This document shows positions 1-7,082 of a stretch of 20,496 nucleotides of DNA, piece after piece. Positions within the stretch are counted from its first letter, which is position 1. Each line of letters opens with the position of its first letter. The stretch is taken from assembly GCA_050258735.1 (NCBI GenBank), contig JBLMZJ010000036.1, forward strand, positions 1 through 20,496, in the 5' to 3' direction. Below the pieces are notes generated by a model. The model was not told where the DNA came from. It did not search any database and saw only the letters and a list, made by a program, of their open reading frames with translations. A program made the position numbers and the translations under genes. Source of the stretch: Syntrophomonas_A sp050258735. Its GTDB lineage: Bacteria > Bacillota > Syntrophomonadia > Syntrophomonadales > Syntrophomonadaceae.

Positions 1-1062
1 CCTGGCGTTATACATGCCAAACTTAATGAAGAGCTTGCTAAATTCAACCTGTTCTTTCCGCCGGATCCTGGCAGCAGTCAAATGTGTACCATTGGCGGAA
101 TGGTGGCCAATAATGCCAGCGGACTCCGTGCGGTCAAATATGGCACCACCGAACAATACATCCTTGGTCTTGAAGTCGTGTTGGCCAATGGCGATGTCAT
201 CATCACCGGAGGCATGAAGGCCAAATGCATCAAGAATGTCTCCGGTCTCAACCTGACCAAACTTATGGTGGGTTCTGAAGGGGTGCTAGGGGTTGTGACC
301 CGCGTACGACTGCGCTGTTGGCCCAAACCCAGGGCCCGCGGTATAGCTATGGCCGTTTTCGACAACCTGGATGAGGCGCCGGCAGCAGTACTGGATGTAT
401 ATCGGGCCGGCGTGCTGCCCTCAGGTATCGAGATTTTAGACAGTTCAGCCATCAATGCGGTCAATGCCTTCAAACCGCAGATCAATCTCCCGGATGCCGA
501 AGCCATCCTTCTTTTTGAGGTAGATGGCAATCCGCCCGGAGTGGAATTCGAAGGCAACATTATAAAAGAAGTAGTAGGTAAACGAGCCCGCACCATTGAA
601 TGGTCCACCGAGCCGAAACGTATGGCGGAATTATGGGAAGGCCGCAGCATTACCGCGACAGCCGCTGCCCGCGTAAAAGCTGACGGCAGCCGTATATTTG
701 CCGGCGAAGATATCTCTATCCCCCTTTCCAAGGTGGCCGATACCCTGCGCCAGATCCGCGCTCTTGGTGACAAATACGGTATCAAGGTAGTCAACTATGG
801 CCATATTGGTGACGGTAACGTTCACACCGCTCCGGTGATCAATCCTGAGAATCCGGAGGAGGTCGAAAAGGTCCTGCAATTAGTCGATGATATCCACCGC
901 CTGGCGGTTGAACTGGAAGGGACCACTACCGGCGAACACGGAGTAGGAGCAGTCAGACGCCAGTATGCTGAATTGGAGCATGGTCTGGCGGTCAAATATA
1001 TGCAGGGAGTCAAGGATGCATTCGATCCAAAAGGCATCATGAACCCGGGTAAACTATTTTAA
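1..1062 (+). CDS. glcD: FAD-linked 2-hydroxyacid oxidase, GlcD type (5' end outside window)
   Basis: Flavoprotein subunit expected to oxidise glycolate, D-lactate or a similar 2-hydroxyacid and pass electrons to the FeS protein encoded next. The frame is open from base 1, so the N-terminus lies upstream; 353 residues are visible of about 460 usual for the family. The visible start is the end of the PCMH-type FAD-binding domain, with a CTIGGMVANNASGLR stretch near window residues 28-42 and GSEGVLGVVTRVRLR after it. The C-terminal FAD-oxidase domain has GHIGDGNVH (His268 and His275 in window numbering, likely metal or substrate ligands) and EHGVG (His313), followed by the typical FDPKGIMNPGKLF ending. 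The stop is 21 bases before the glcF-like gene, which has its own strong Shine-Dalgarno, so the two form an operon. Family assignment is firm; the exact substrate cannot be read from the sequence. Confidence 0.93.
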   Translation, partial: PGVIHAKLNEELAKFNLFFPPDPGSSQMCTIGGMVANNASGLRAVKYGTTEQYILGLEVVLANGDVIITGGMKAKCIKNVSGLNLTKLMVGSEGVLGVVTRVRLRCWPKPRARGIAMAVFDNLDEAPAAVLDVYRAGVLPSGIEILDSSAINAVNAFKPQINLPDAEAILLFEVDGNPPGVEFEGNIIKEVVGKRARTIEWSTEPKRMAELWEGRSITATAAARVKADGSRIFAGEDISIPLSKVADTLRQIRALGDKYGIKVVNYGHIGDGNVHTAPVINPENPEEVEKVLQLVDDIHRLAVELEGTTTGEHGVGAVRRQYAELEHGLAVKYMQGVKDAFDPKGIMNPGKLF

Positions 1063-1083
1063 ACCCTGGAAGGAGGGGTTATC

Positions 1084-2376
1084 GTGGAATTTCAGAAGCT
1101 GCCGCCAGTTAAAGAACAGATCATGAAGTGTGTCCGCTGTGGTAAATGCCGTAGTGTTTGTCCGGTATTTGAACAGATCAGAAACGAGACCGCCGCCCCC
1201 CGGGGACATGTTTTCATGGTGGGAATGCTGCGTGACGGAGTAGTCGAACCAAAACCTGAAGTCTATGAAAAGCTTGGCAACTGCTTGCTCTGTGAGACCT
1301 GCAGTGTTAACTGCCCGTCCGGAATCGATATTCATGAGCTCAATGCAGCCGCCCGTTCCTATATCTACGACAAGAATCCCAACGCGGGCAAGGAATTGAT
1401 CTTCGATACCATGTGGACCCGTCCAGGTTTCCTGCGCACCACCACCATGCTGATGGGTGGAGTGCAAAGACTCGGTCTGCAGACATTTGCAAGAAATATT
1501 GGCCTGACCAAGATTTTGCCCGGCGATATGCCCAGGGCGGAAAAGATCATGAACAATGTGCCGACACGCTCTGCCCGCAAGCAGATACCCAAATTCAACC
1601 GGGCCAGAGGAGAAAAGAAATATACTGTCGGATACTTCCTGGGTTGTGCCACCGATCTGTTGAATCCCGAGGTGGCTAAAGCTACCGTAGATGTACTGAC
1701 CCGATTCGGTTGTGACGTCATTATCCCCAAAGATATGAAATGCTGCGGCATGCCACATATTGCCAACGGCAAGATGGATACCGCTCAAAGACTTATGGCT
1801 CATAATGTAAAAATATTCAATTCATATAACCTGGACTATCTAATCAGTGATTGTGCATCATGTTCATCGGCTCTGGCCCACAAGAACGTGGAGTTTCTGC
1901 TGGGTGGACTGAAGATCGAGGATGAGGCTCGGCAGTTTTCCGATAAGGTAATGGACCTGACCACCTTTTTAGTCGAAGTACTGGATGTCAAAATGCCCGA
2001 GAAGAATGTAACTAAAAAGACCAGGGTCACGTATCATGACCCCTGTCATCTGGCTAACGCTCAAGGTATCAAGGCCGCTCCGCGCGAGTTGCTGCGGCGT
2101 ATACCTGAAGTTGATTTTGTTGAGATGCCGGGAGCCAATACCTGCTGCGGCGGATCTGGCACTTACAGCGTGACCCATTATGATCTTTCCATGAAGATCC
2201 TGGACAAAAAGATGGACAGGGCCATGTCGACCGGTGCCGCTAAACTGGCTACTTGCTGTCCCAGCTGCACCATGCAGTTGAAATACGGCACCGAGCGATG
2301 CCACTGGAACTGCGAAGTCGTGCATCCGGTTGTCCTTGCCAACCGCAGCCTGCAGCAAGCCATAGTCAAAAAGTAA
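1084..2376 (+). CDS. glcF: Iron-sulfur (CCG-domain) oxidoreductase subunit, GlcF type
   Basis: Electron-transfer partner of the flavoprotein encoded just upstream. Starts at GTG 1084 behind the Shine-Dalgarno AGGAGGGG (1070-1077). The 430-residue protein has two 4Fe-4S ferredoxin motifs, CxxCxxCxxxCP at Cys16/19/22/26 and Cys67/70/73/77, then two cysteine-rich CCG domains with Cys220-Cys221-Gly (CCGMPH) and Cys354-Cys355-Gly (CCGGSGTYS). A YHDPCHLA motif precedes the second and a CCPSC motif lies near the C-terminus. This domain order is that of GlcF, LldE-like and related soluble FeS oxidoreductases. No membrane segment is visible, so it is probably cytoplasmic. An electron acceptor such as EtfAB may be encoded upstream, outside the window. 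The pairing with a GlcD-type gene supports glycolate or lactate dehydrogenase over heterodisulfide reductase. A terminator follows at 2401. Confidence 0.92.
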   Translation: MEFQKLPPVKEQIMKCVRCGKCRSVCPVFEQIRNETAAPRGHVFMVGMLRDGVVEPKPEVYEKLGNCLLCETCSVNCPSGIDIHELNAAARSYIYDKNPNAGKELIFDTMWTRPGFLRTTTMLMGGVQRLGLQTFARNIGLTKILPGDMPRAEKIMNNVPTRSARKQIPKFNRARGEKKYTVGYFLGCATDLLNPEVAKATVDVLTRFGCDVIIPKDMKCCGMPHIANGKMDTAQRLMAHNVKIFNSYNLDYLISDCASCSSALAHKNVEFLLGGLKIEDEARQFSDKVMDLTTFLVEVLDVKMPEKNVTKKTRVTYHDPCHLANAQGIKAAPRELLRRIPEVDFVEMPGANTCCGGSGTYSVTHYDLSMKILDKKMDRAMSTGAAKLATCCPSCTMQLKYGTERCHWNCEVVHPVVLANRSLQQAIVKK

Positions 2377-2400
2377 AAAAAGGTAAATCAAACCATAATA

Positions 2401-2430
2401 AAACCGCTGATAAATATCAGCGGTTTTATT
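2401..2430 (+). terminator. Intrinsic terminator after glcF-like gene
   Basis: A 12-bp perfect stem, 2401-2412 (AAACCGCTGATA) with 2415-2426 (TATCAGCGGTTT), is followed by TTTATTT. It lies 25 bases past the glcF-like stop. The flanking A and T runs could let it act in both directions. A near-identical hairpin recurs at 2671. Confidence 0.85.
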
Positions 2431-2492
2431 TCGTAAAGAAGTAGACAGACCGAGCAAAAAATGTGAAGGTAAGTTACGAAACAATCTTTCAG

Positions 2493-2645
2493 TTGAGGCA
2501 AGAATGATAAGCCACCTCAGTAGTCGGTATTTAGCAGGTCTACGGTGACCCCATTTGTAGGACCCTCAATCTGCGGCACAAGGAAGTCCCACGATTGAGT
2601 CGTACTAAACGTACGTCGAATGAGCGGGGCTTCCTTTGTAACAAT
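2493..2645 (+). ncRNA. Structured RNA candidate (omegaRNA-like right end or orphan small RNA)
   Basis: Several plus-strand inverted repeats follow one another. TGAGG/CCTCA pair near 2494-2519, and CTAC/GTAG enclose GGTGACC near 2540-2560. A long hairpin pairs ACAA plus GGAAGTCCC (2578-2590) with GGGGCTTCC plus TTGT (2626-2639), with one bulged T at 2635. An inner CGTAC/GTACG stem (2601-2605, 2611-2615) sits inside it. CTCAAT (2565-2570) is complementary to ATTGAG (2594-2599) in the big hairpin's loop, so a pseudoknot is possible. Pseudoknotted 3' ends are known for TnpB guide RNAs. A plus-strand terminator follows at 2671. No clear promoter was seen. The pairing is visible in the sequence; that it is transcribed is inference. 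Confidence 0.35.
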
Positions 2646-2663
2646 GAGATTCGTGTTTTTTGA
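2511..2663 (+). pseudogene. Candidate relic of an IS200/IS605 tnpB 3' end (C-terminal codons)
   Basis: In one plus-strand frame, reading through a TAG at 2532-2534, the sequence gives ATSVVGI, stop, QVYGDPICRTLNLRHKEVP, then stays open to TGA at 2661. From memory of the family, TnpB proteins of IS200/IS605 elements often end with a (V)GI-x-AxGD segment followed, after a variable stretch, by KQEAP; the spacing and order here resemble that. The nucleotide hairpin covering the KEVP codons (2578-2639) resembles the structured right end of such elements. Upstream the frame is broken by TGA and TAA near 2505-2510, and no zinc-ribbon or RuvC segment remains, so at most the last few dozen codons survive. 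The match is from memory and short, so confidence is modest. A stand-alone small RNA is the main alternative. Confidence 0.38.
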
Positions 2664-2670
2664 CGGTCTG

Positions 2671-2698
2671 AACCGCTGATGAATATCAGCGGTTTTTT
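2671..2698 (+). terminator. Second copy of the terminator hairpin, plus-strand U-run
   Basis: The stem AACCGCTGAT (2671-2680) with ATCAGCGGTT (2685-2694) is followed by TTTT, giving TTTTTT from 2693 to 2698. The U-run is on the plus strand, so it ends rightward transcripts. On the minus strand no T-run follows the stem, so it would be a weak terminator for the convergent ATP-grasp gene that stops at 2697. The stem is nearly identical to the one at 2401-2426. Confidence 0.7.
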
Positions 2699-5300
2699 AA
2701 ATTCTCTCAATAAATGCCTCCAACTTGTTCGAATTGTGGTCGATATCGATCCAGAGCTGTTGTTTCCTGGAGGCCAGGTCCAAAACCCGAACGGTGTTTC
2801 CGTATTCACTCCACTCCGGGTTCAAAACGGAAAGGCAATTTTCATAGCTGCCGATTACATCAAAATCCAGAGAACTATTCCCATCACCAGGGAATAAGGC
2901 TACGTACAGTATGCCGGTCTCGACCAGGTCATTAAAGAAATGAGTTCCATAGGATAATTCGGGCATATAGCCTTCCTGATTAACAGCATATTCGACCATA
3001 ACCGAAGCGTGATGGATCTCGGCAAAGGATACCGGTATTCCCAGATTGGGCATCCCGCTCCCCCATCTACCCGGGCCGATCAGGACATATTCGCTGTCTT
3101 TCAATATGCGGTTCAATCCGCCGATCAACCTTGCTATATCATATTTTTCCCTATTGGCCAGTGATTTATATGATCCGGCATCCACATAGACTACATAACT
3201 TGCCGACTTTTCGATTCCCCAACCCATATACTTGCCCCAAGTAGAAAACAGCAGTTTCTCATCCGGTTTACTGACCCTGGATGAACCCACCCCGCGTGAG
3301 GTCTTAATCGTCTGCAGGGGGCGGCATTGCAGAAGGTTCAGATGCATTTCATTGTTCAATGTAAAGTTTACAGTAAATTCGGTATCGACCGGATAATCAT
3401 AGGCTGTCTCCAGTACCTTCAACATCTTTCGCATTTTATCTACCAGGTCGGTTTCCCCAAATAATCTTTCAAAATTTATCAGCCAAGCATCCTGGCCGAT
3501 TCCCAGCTTCCGCATACGGTTCGCTGTCTCATTATCACGTTTGGCAATTAGGTCCCAATAAGTCAGGTTTGCCAGGAGCGGATCAACGTTGTTTACGCTG
3601 ATGACACCCTCCATGTTTACGATCGTATCCAAAACGTCCATACGATGCTGCGAATATTTACGCAGCCCTTCCGGACTGTTGTCGACTCTAAGCTGAGGAC
3701 GATCCAGGGCTACTATACGGGGATAATCCTCTTCTACTCGGTCAACCGCCCTGGTGCCCAGACCCACTACGATCCTCATCATACCGGCTGCGGGATCTAT
3801 ATCATTTCTCCATACATACGAATTGTGGGATAAGGCCACTCCTGCAAGATCAGGGAAGAAGTATTTCTGGTGTTGGGCCCCCGAAACCCTCTGTACCAGG
3901 AGTGCCATCTGCTCATCTCGGGCAGCCATCCCCCTTAGCTTGCGGTAAGTCAAGGCATCATCGTTCATGGTACTGGCAAAGACTTGTTTAACAGCATTTT
4001 CAAAGGCCCGGAAACGCTGTTCCGGGCTCCCCTGATTTACACAGAATATGCTTTCATATTTACCGGCAAAGGCATTACCGAATCCATCCTCCAGAAGACT
4101 GCTGGACCTGACTATGATCGGAGCCTGTCCGTAATACTCAGTTATCTGGTAGAATTGTTTACTGATAAATTCGGGAAAGCTTCCGGCAAGAATGATTTCC
4201 TTTAGTGTTCCGGCCAGTGAAAAGTAATTCTCATCGCTCTTCTGTTCCAGTCGCAGCTTCCAGGCGCCATTCTCGACCAGATAGGTGTAATATACATCGG
4301 AGCCGATATAAAAGGAATCATGCGGTTCCAGCCAGTCTTTCCAATCCATAGCAGTGTCTGAATCCAGTATCTTGCGTGAAAGCAACATACCCACAGTTTT
4401 CCCGCCGATAAAACCCGAACCGATCAGGCGGTCGCGTATCTCCAGCAGATCTTCCAGTTTAAGATAAGTCCGGGCCAGTTCCAGCACCCGTTCATCCCTG
4501 GAAATCAACATATGCAGCAGTTGCTCCAACATCTGGGCTGCTTCTTCGTCTATAACCGGATCAGGGTCATCCATTATCGTCAACTCACGGGCACGGATAA
4601 ATATCTTATCCCAATAATCCAGTTTCCCTTCCAGCTTGCCGGGGTACAAGCCGTGAATTCCCGACAGCATCCTTGATGCCTGCAGACTGCTGTTTACCGG
4701 GACATAGGTCTCACCGATCAACATATGCGGCATAAACATGGTAGGCGAATAGCGCTGCCATACCTTTCGGGGATATACCAAACACTGGTCATCCACCCTC
4801 AGTAAATCGATGAACAGCTGAGTGGTATCCCGGATCCTGTCGATAGTATCCATGGAATTCCGGTTACGCAGTATGCAGAAATAGGCAACAGTATCCAGTT
4901 CAAAAAGATAGGGACATGTTACCCTGAAGAAATTTCCTATCATCAGGTCATTAGCCCAGGAAGAAAGCAGGTCTGACAGGCAATCAAAGATATAAAAGGC
5001 ATATCGTCCCTCCCGGGTCGCTATTTCATGTACAGAGGTCGAAAAGGCTTCAAAACCAAGTTTAGGATTTAAATAGTAGGTAGTAGTGACCTCAGCATCC
5101 TCCAGCAAAGGTGGGTGCTGTCCAAAACATAGATAAATGAAGTTCCGATTATCGCGTCTGGCCTGCCTGGCGTAAGCCCTGACCATTTTCGCATAGTCAT
5201 CGATATTGTCGCACTGCCAGACAACGTTGTCACCCAGACGAAGTGAATCAACTATCTCATCAATGCCGGCTATTCCGGTAGATACTATTGGATCACCCAT
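2697..5300 (-). CDS. KaiC/RecA-like domain fused to PEP-synthase/PPDK-type ATP-grasp domain protein
   Basis: An 867-residue protein of unproven function. ATG 5300 was chosen because GGGGGG (5311-5316) lies about 10 bases upstream; an ATG at 5309 would be only one base from that Shine-Dalgarno. Residues about 1-210 open with STGIAGIDEIVDSLRLGD, like the start of KaiC/RAD55 ATPases, but no GxxxxGKT P-loop follows; a hydrophobic YAFYIFDCLSDLL segment sits where Walker B would be. Residues about 290-650 are a PPDK/PEP-synthase N-terminal ATP-grasp domain: GGKT at 299-302, VRSSSLLED with Arg398, and LLQCRPLQ at its end. The swivelling phosphohistidine domain and PEP-binding barrel of PpsA/PpdK are absent. 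The last 200 residues form another conserved module with GPGRWGSG near 742-749 and SYGTHFFNDLVE. It may phosphorylate or sense an unknown substrate; it is not a complete PEP synthase. Convergent with the island at 2401-2696, divergent from the TtcA-like gene. Confidence 0.85.
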   Translation of the reverse strand: MGDPIVSTGIAGIDEIVDSLRLGDNVVWQCDNIDDYAKMVRAYARQARRDNRNFIYLCFGQHPPLLEDAEVTTTYYLNPKLGFEAFSTSVHEIATREGRYAFYIFDCLSDLLSSWANDLMIGNFFRVTCPYLFELDTVAYFCILRNRNSMDTIDRIRDTTQLFIDLLRVDDQCLVYPRKVWQRYSPTMFMPHMLIGETYVPVNSSLQASRMLSGIHGLYPGKLEGKLDYWDKIFIRARELTIMDDPDPVIDEEAAQMLEQLLHMLISRDERVLELARTYLKLEDLLEIRDRLIGSGFIGGKTVGMLLSRKILDSDTAMDWKDWLEPHDSFYIGSDVYYTYLVENGAWKLRLEQKSDENYFSLAGTLKEIILAGSFPEFISKQFYQITEYYGQAPIIVRSSSLLEDGFGNAFAGKYESIFCVNQGSPEQRFRAFENAVKQVFASTMNDDALTYRKLRGMAARDEQMALLVQRVSGAQHQKYFFPDLAGVALSHNSYVWRNDIDPAAGMMRIVVGLGTRAVDRVEEDYPRIVALDRPQLRVDNSPEGLRKYSQHRMDVLDTIVNMEGVISVNNVDPLLANLTYWDLIAKRDNETANRMRKLGIGQDAWLINFERLFGETDLVDKMRKMLKVLETAYDYPVDTEFTVNFTLNNEMHLNLLQCRPLQTIKTSRGVGSSRVSKPDEKLLFSTWGKYMGWGIEKSASYVVYVDAGSYKSLANREKYDIARLIGGLNRILKDSEYVLIGPGRWGSGMPNLGIPVSFAEIHHASVMVEYAVNQEGYMPELSYGTHFFNDLVETGILYVALFPGDGNSSLDFDVIGSYENCLSVLNPEWSEYGNTVRVLDLASRKQQLWIDIDHNSNKLEAFIERI

Positions 5301-5324
5301 ATCATGCATTCCCCCCAAAAAACG

Positions 5325-5376
5325 AAAAAAGCCCTTCCGAAAGGTTAGCCAACCAGTCGAAAGGACTTCACTGTCC
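5325..5376 (-). promoter_or_regulatory. Attenuator-like leader hairpins upstream of the ATP-grasp fusion gene
   Basis: On the minus strand an 11-bp stem, AAGTCCTTTCG (5368-5358) with CGGAAGGGCTT (5339-5329), allows two G-U pairs and encloses a small GGTT/AACC hairpin (5343-5354). It is followed at once by TTTTTT (5330-5325). It lies 24 bases before the chosen start codon, so it would terminate transcription inside the leader. Just upstream GGAC/GTCC (5373-5376 with 5363-5366) forms another hairpin that shares bases with the terminator stem, so the two are mutually exclusive. I recognise no known riboswitch class here. Confidence 0.55.
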
Positions 5377-5528
5377 TAGTATCACTATTTTCGTTTATTA
5401 TATAATGGTCGAGGGTATCTTTAGAAGTTACCAGGCCAATTATACAGTATACAAATATCGTGATTTTCGAAGCATGAATTACAAATAGGTGTAAAATCTA
5501 AGATCATGCCGGCACAAGAGGTTTTAGA

Positions 5529-6248
5529 ATGAGTCAAAGATTGATCAAACGGATGTTTCGACAGGTACGGGATGCAAATATAAAATATGGACTGGTTGAC
5601 AGTGGCGACAAAATAGCGGTGGCCATGTCCGGCGGGAAAGACAGTATAGCTATGCTATATTTTCTCGACCGGTTGCTCAAACATACTCCTCTGCTCTTTG
5701 AGATAAAACCGGTCTATCTCGATATGGGCTTTGGCAACGATAAAGATGCCATTACCCGTTATTGTAAGGAAATCGGTTATGATTTGCTGGTAGAGGAAAG
5801 CAATGTCGGTAAGGTGGTCTTTGAAACAAGAAAAACCGATAACCCTTGTGCACTTTGTTCCCATCTCCGACGCGGCGCTCTATGCCGGCTGGCCTCCGCT
5901 CATGGCTGCAATAAGCTGGCTCTGGGCCATCATCTGGATGACGTCGTTAATACACTTTTCATGTCTATGCTCTATGAGGGCCGCTATCATGTCTTCAAAC
6001 CTCTCACCTATCTCAGCCGGGCCGATCTTTATGCTATAAGGCCATTGGTCTATGTAGAGGAAAAAGATATCCGGGCGCTTTGCAGCTATCTCGATATCCA
6101 GCCTGTCAAGAACCTTTGTCCCGCTGACGGCCTGACCAAGCGAAGTGAAACCGCCGAACTGTTAAACCAGATCGAAAAACTTCACCCCGGAGCCCGACGC
6201 AAGTTTCTGGCCAGTATCGAAAATGCAAGACCAGAAGATTTCTGGTGA
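5529..6248 (+). CDS. ttcA: TtcA-family tRNA thiolation enzyme (PP-loop ATPase)
   Basis: Adenylates and thiolates tRNA in the TtcA model, making 2-thiocytidine at position 32 with an iron-sulfur cluster. The 239-residue protein has the PP-loop SGGKDS at 34-39. PCALC (Cys107, Cys110) is followed by LRRGAL, then LGHHLDD, and a C-terminal NLCP motif provides Cys197. Those three cysteines correspond to the cluster ligands described for TtcA. The E. coli protein is longer (about 310 residues) with a second CxxC, whereas here only one cysteine remains at the C-terminal site. ATG 5529 sits behind AAGAGG (5516-5521). Divergent from the ATP-grasp fusion gene and 115 bases ahead of lexA. TilS is less likely because of the cysteine pattern and short C-terminus, but another thiolated position or tRNA cannot be excluded. 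Confidence 0.78.
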   Translation: MSQRLIKRMFRQVRDANIKYGLVDSGDKIAVAMSGGKDSIAMLYFLDRLLKHTPLLFEIKPVYLDMGFGNDKDAITRYCKEIGYDLLVEESNVGKVVFETRKTDNPCALCSHLRRGALCRLASAHGCNKLALGHHLDDVVNTLFMSMLYEGRYHVFKPLTYLSRADLYAIRPLVYVEEKDIRALCSYLDIQPVKNLCPADGLTKRSETAELLNQIEKLHPGARRKFLASIENARPEDFW

Positions 6249-6297
6249 AAATCGTCCTGTTACAAATATTTGAGCGGAGTTTTCTGGTAAATTATAA

Positions 6298-6311
6298 CGA
6301 ACACCTGTTTT
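6298..6311 (+). promoter_or_regulatory. LexA (SOS) box in the lexA promoter
   Basis: CGAACACCTGTTTT fits the Gram-positive SOS operator CGAAC-N4-GTTYG in its CGAAC and GTT halves, with deviations at the right end. It overlaps the proposed -35 region of lexA, as expected for autorepression. A weaker similarity, GGAACAAACATACG, lies after the -10 and is not counted as a second box. Confidence 0.65.
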
Positions 6312-6334
6312 CAAACTCTAACAAATGCTATAAT
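6306..6334 (+). promoter_or_regulatory. lexA promoter (extended -10)
   Basis: TATAAT at 6329-6334 is preceded by TG at 6326-6327, making an extended -10. TGTTTT at 6306-6311 is 17 bases upstream as a weak -35. The start codon is 30 bases downstream, and GGGGAGG lies between. Confidence 0.65.
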
Positions 6335-6363
6335 GGGAACAAACATACGGGGAGGATAAGATT

Positions 6364-6981
6364 ATGGTCATTGATGATAACAACCTGACATCAAGGCAGC
6401 AAGATATCCTGAATTATATAAAGAATAAGATTAAAATTGACGGTTATCCCCCATCAGTTCGCGAAATTGGAGAAGCAGTGGGTCTAAAATCCAGTTCTAC
6501 CGTACACGCTCACCTGATCCACCTGGAACAGAAAGGCTTTTTAAGACGTGATCCGGCCAAACCACGTGCGATCATCCCAGTAGATTCTGATGAAGATATC
6601 CTCAGCCAGTCCATATCCTTGCCGTTGGTTGGCAAGGTTGCCGCCGGTATGCCGATAACGGCTGAACAGAACATAGATAATTACCTGTCAGTCCCCGTTG
6701 ATTTTGTAGGATCAGGGACCCATTTCCTGCTCAAAGTAGCCGGTGAAAGCATGATCGAGGCCGGTATCATGGATGGTGATTATCTCATTGTCCATCAACA
6801 GGAAGTAGCCTCCAATGGCGAGATCGTAGTAGCCCTGATCAAGGACGAAGCCACTGTTAAACGCTTCTATCGCCGGGACAGCTACGTCGAATTACGTCCG
6901 GAAAACTCTGCCATGCAGCCTATTTTGAGCGATCAGGTCCAGATCGTAGGGAAGGTTACCGGCTTACTGCGCAGGATGTAG
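6364..6981 (+). CDS. lexA: LexA repressor, SOS response regulator
   Basis: Represses DNA-damage genes and inactivates itself by RecA-stimulated self-cleavage. The 205-residue length equals the B. subtilis protein as I recall it. The N-terminus (1-70) is a winged helix-turn-helix with the LexA signature TSRQQDILNYI and GYPPSVREIGEAVGLKSSSTVHAHL. The cleavage site is Ala94-Gly95 in VAAGMP. The S24 peptidase domain carries the catalytic Ser129 (GESMIEAGI) and Lys166 (ATVKRFYR). ATG 6364 follows GGGGAGGATAAG. An SOS box over the promoter predicts autoregulation. The gene is convergent with glnA and shares a bidirectional terminator with it. Confidence 0.97.
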   Translation: MVIDDNNLTSRQQDILNYIKNKIKIDGYPPSVREIGEAVGLKSSSTVHAHLIHLEQKGFLRRDPAKPRAIIPVDSDEDILSQSISLPLVGKVAAGMPITAEQNIDNYLSVPVDFVGSGTHFLLKVAGESMIEAGIMDGDYLIVHQQEVASNGEIVVALIKDEATVKRFYRRDSYVELRPENSAMQPILSDQVQIVGKVTGLLRRM

Positions 6982-7030
6982 GGGTTAGCCTGGACGCAGA
7001 TTTATGATTTGCGCAGAATTATATAACGTC

Positions 7031-7065
7031 AATTAAAAAGGACGGCATCGCCGTCCTTTTTAATT
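7031..7065. terminator. Bidirectional intrinsic terminator between lexA and glnA
   Basis: A perfect 16-bp stem, 7031-7046 with 7050-7065 around a 3-base ATC loop, has a GC core (GGACGGC/GCCGTCC) flanked by A5 and T5 runs on either side. It gives a U-run on both strands and sits between the convergent stops at 6981 and 7083. Confidence 0.9.
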
Positions 7066-7082
7066 GTCTCATTTATATTAGT

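Noticed and set aside
1054..1803. A 249-codon minus-strand open frame opposite the glcF-like gene
   Set aside because: It overlaps the two ferredoxin motifs of the real gene on the opposite strand and its product resembles nothing I know.
2540..2809. An 89-codon minus-strand open frame across the non-coding island
   Set aside because: It runs into the 3' end of the ATP-grasp gene in another frame and its start and product are unconvincing; the plus-strand tnpB-like reading fits better.
5395..5407. TATAAT on both strands as divergent promoters for the ATP-grasp and TtcA-like genes
   Set aside because: No acceptable -35 at 16-18 bases was found on either strand, so I do not call promoters there.
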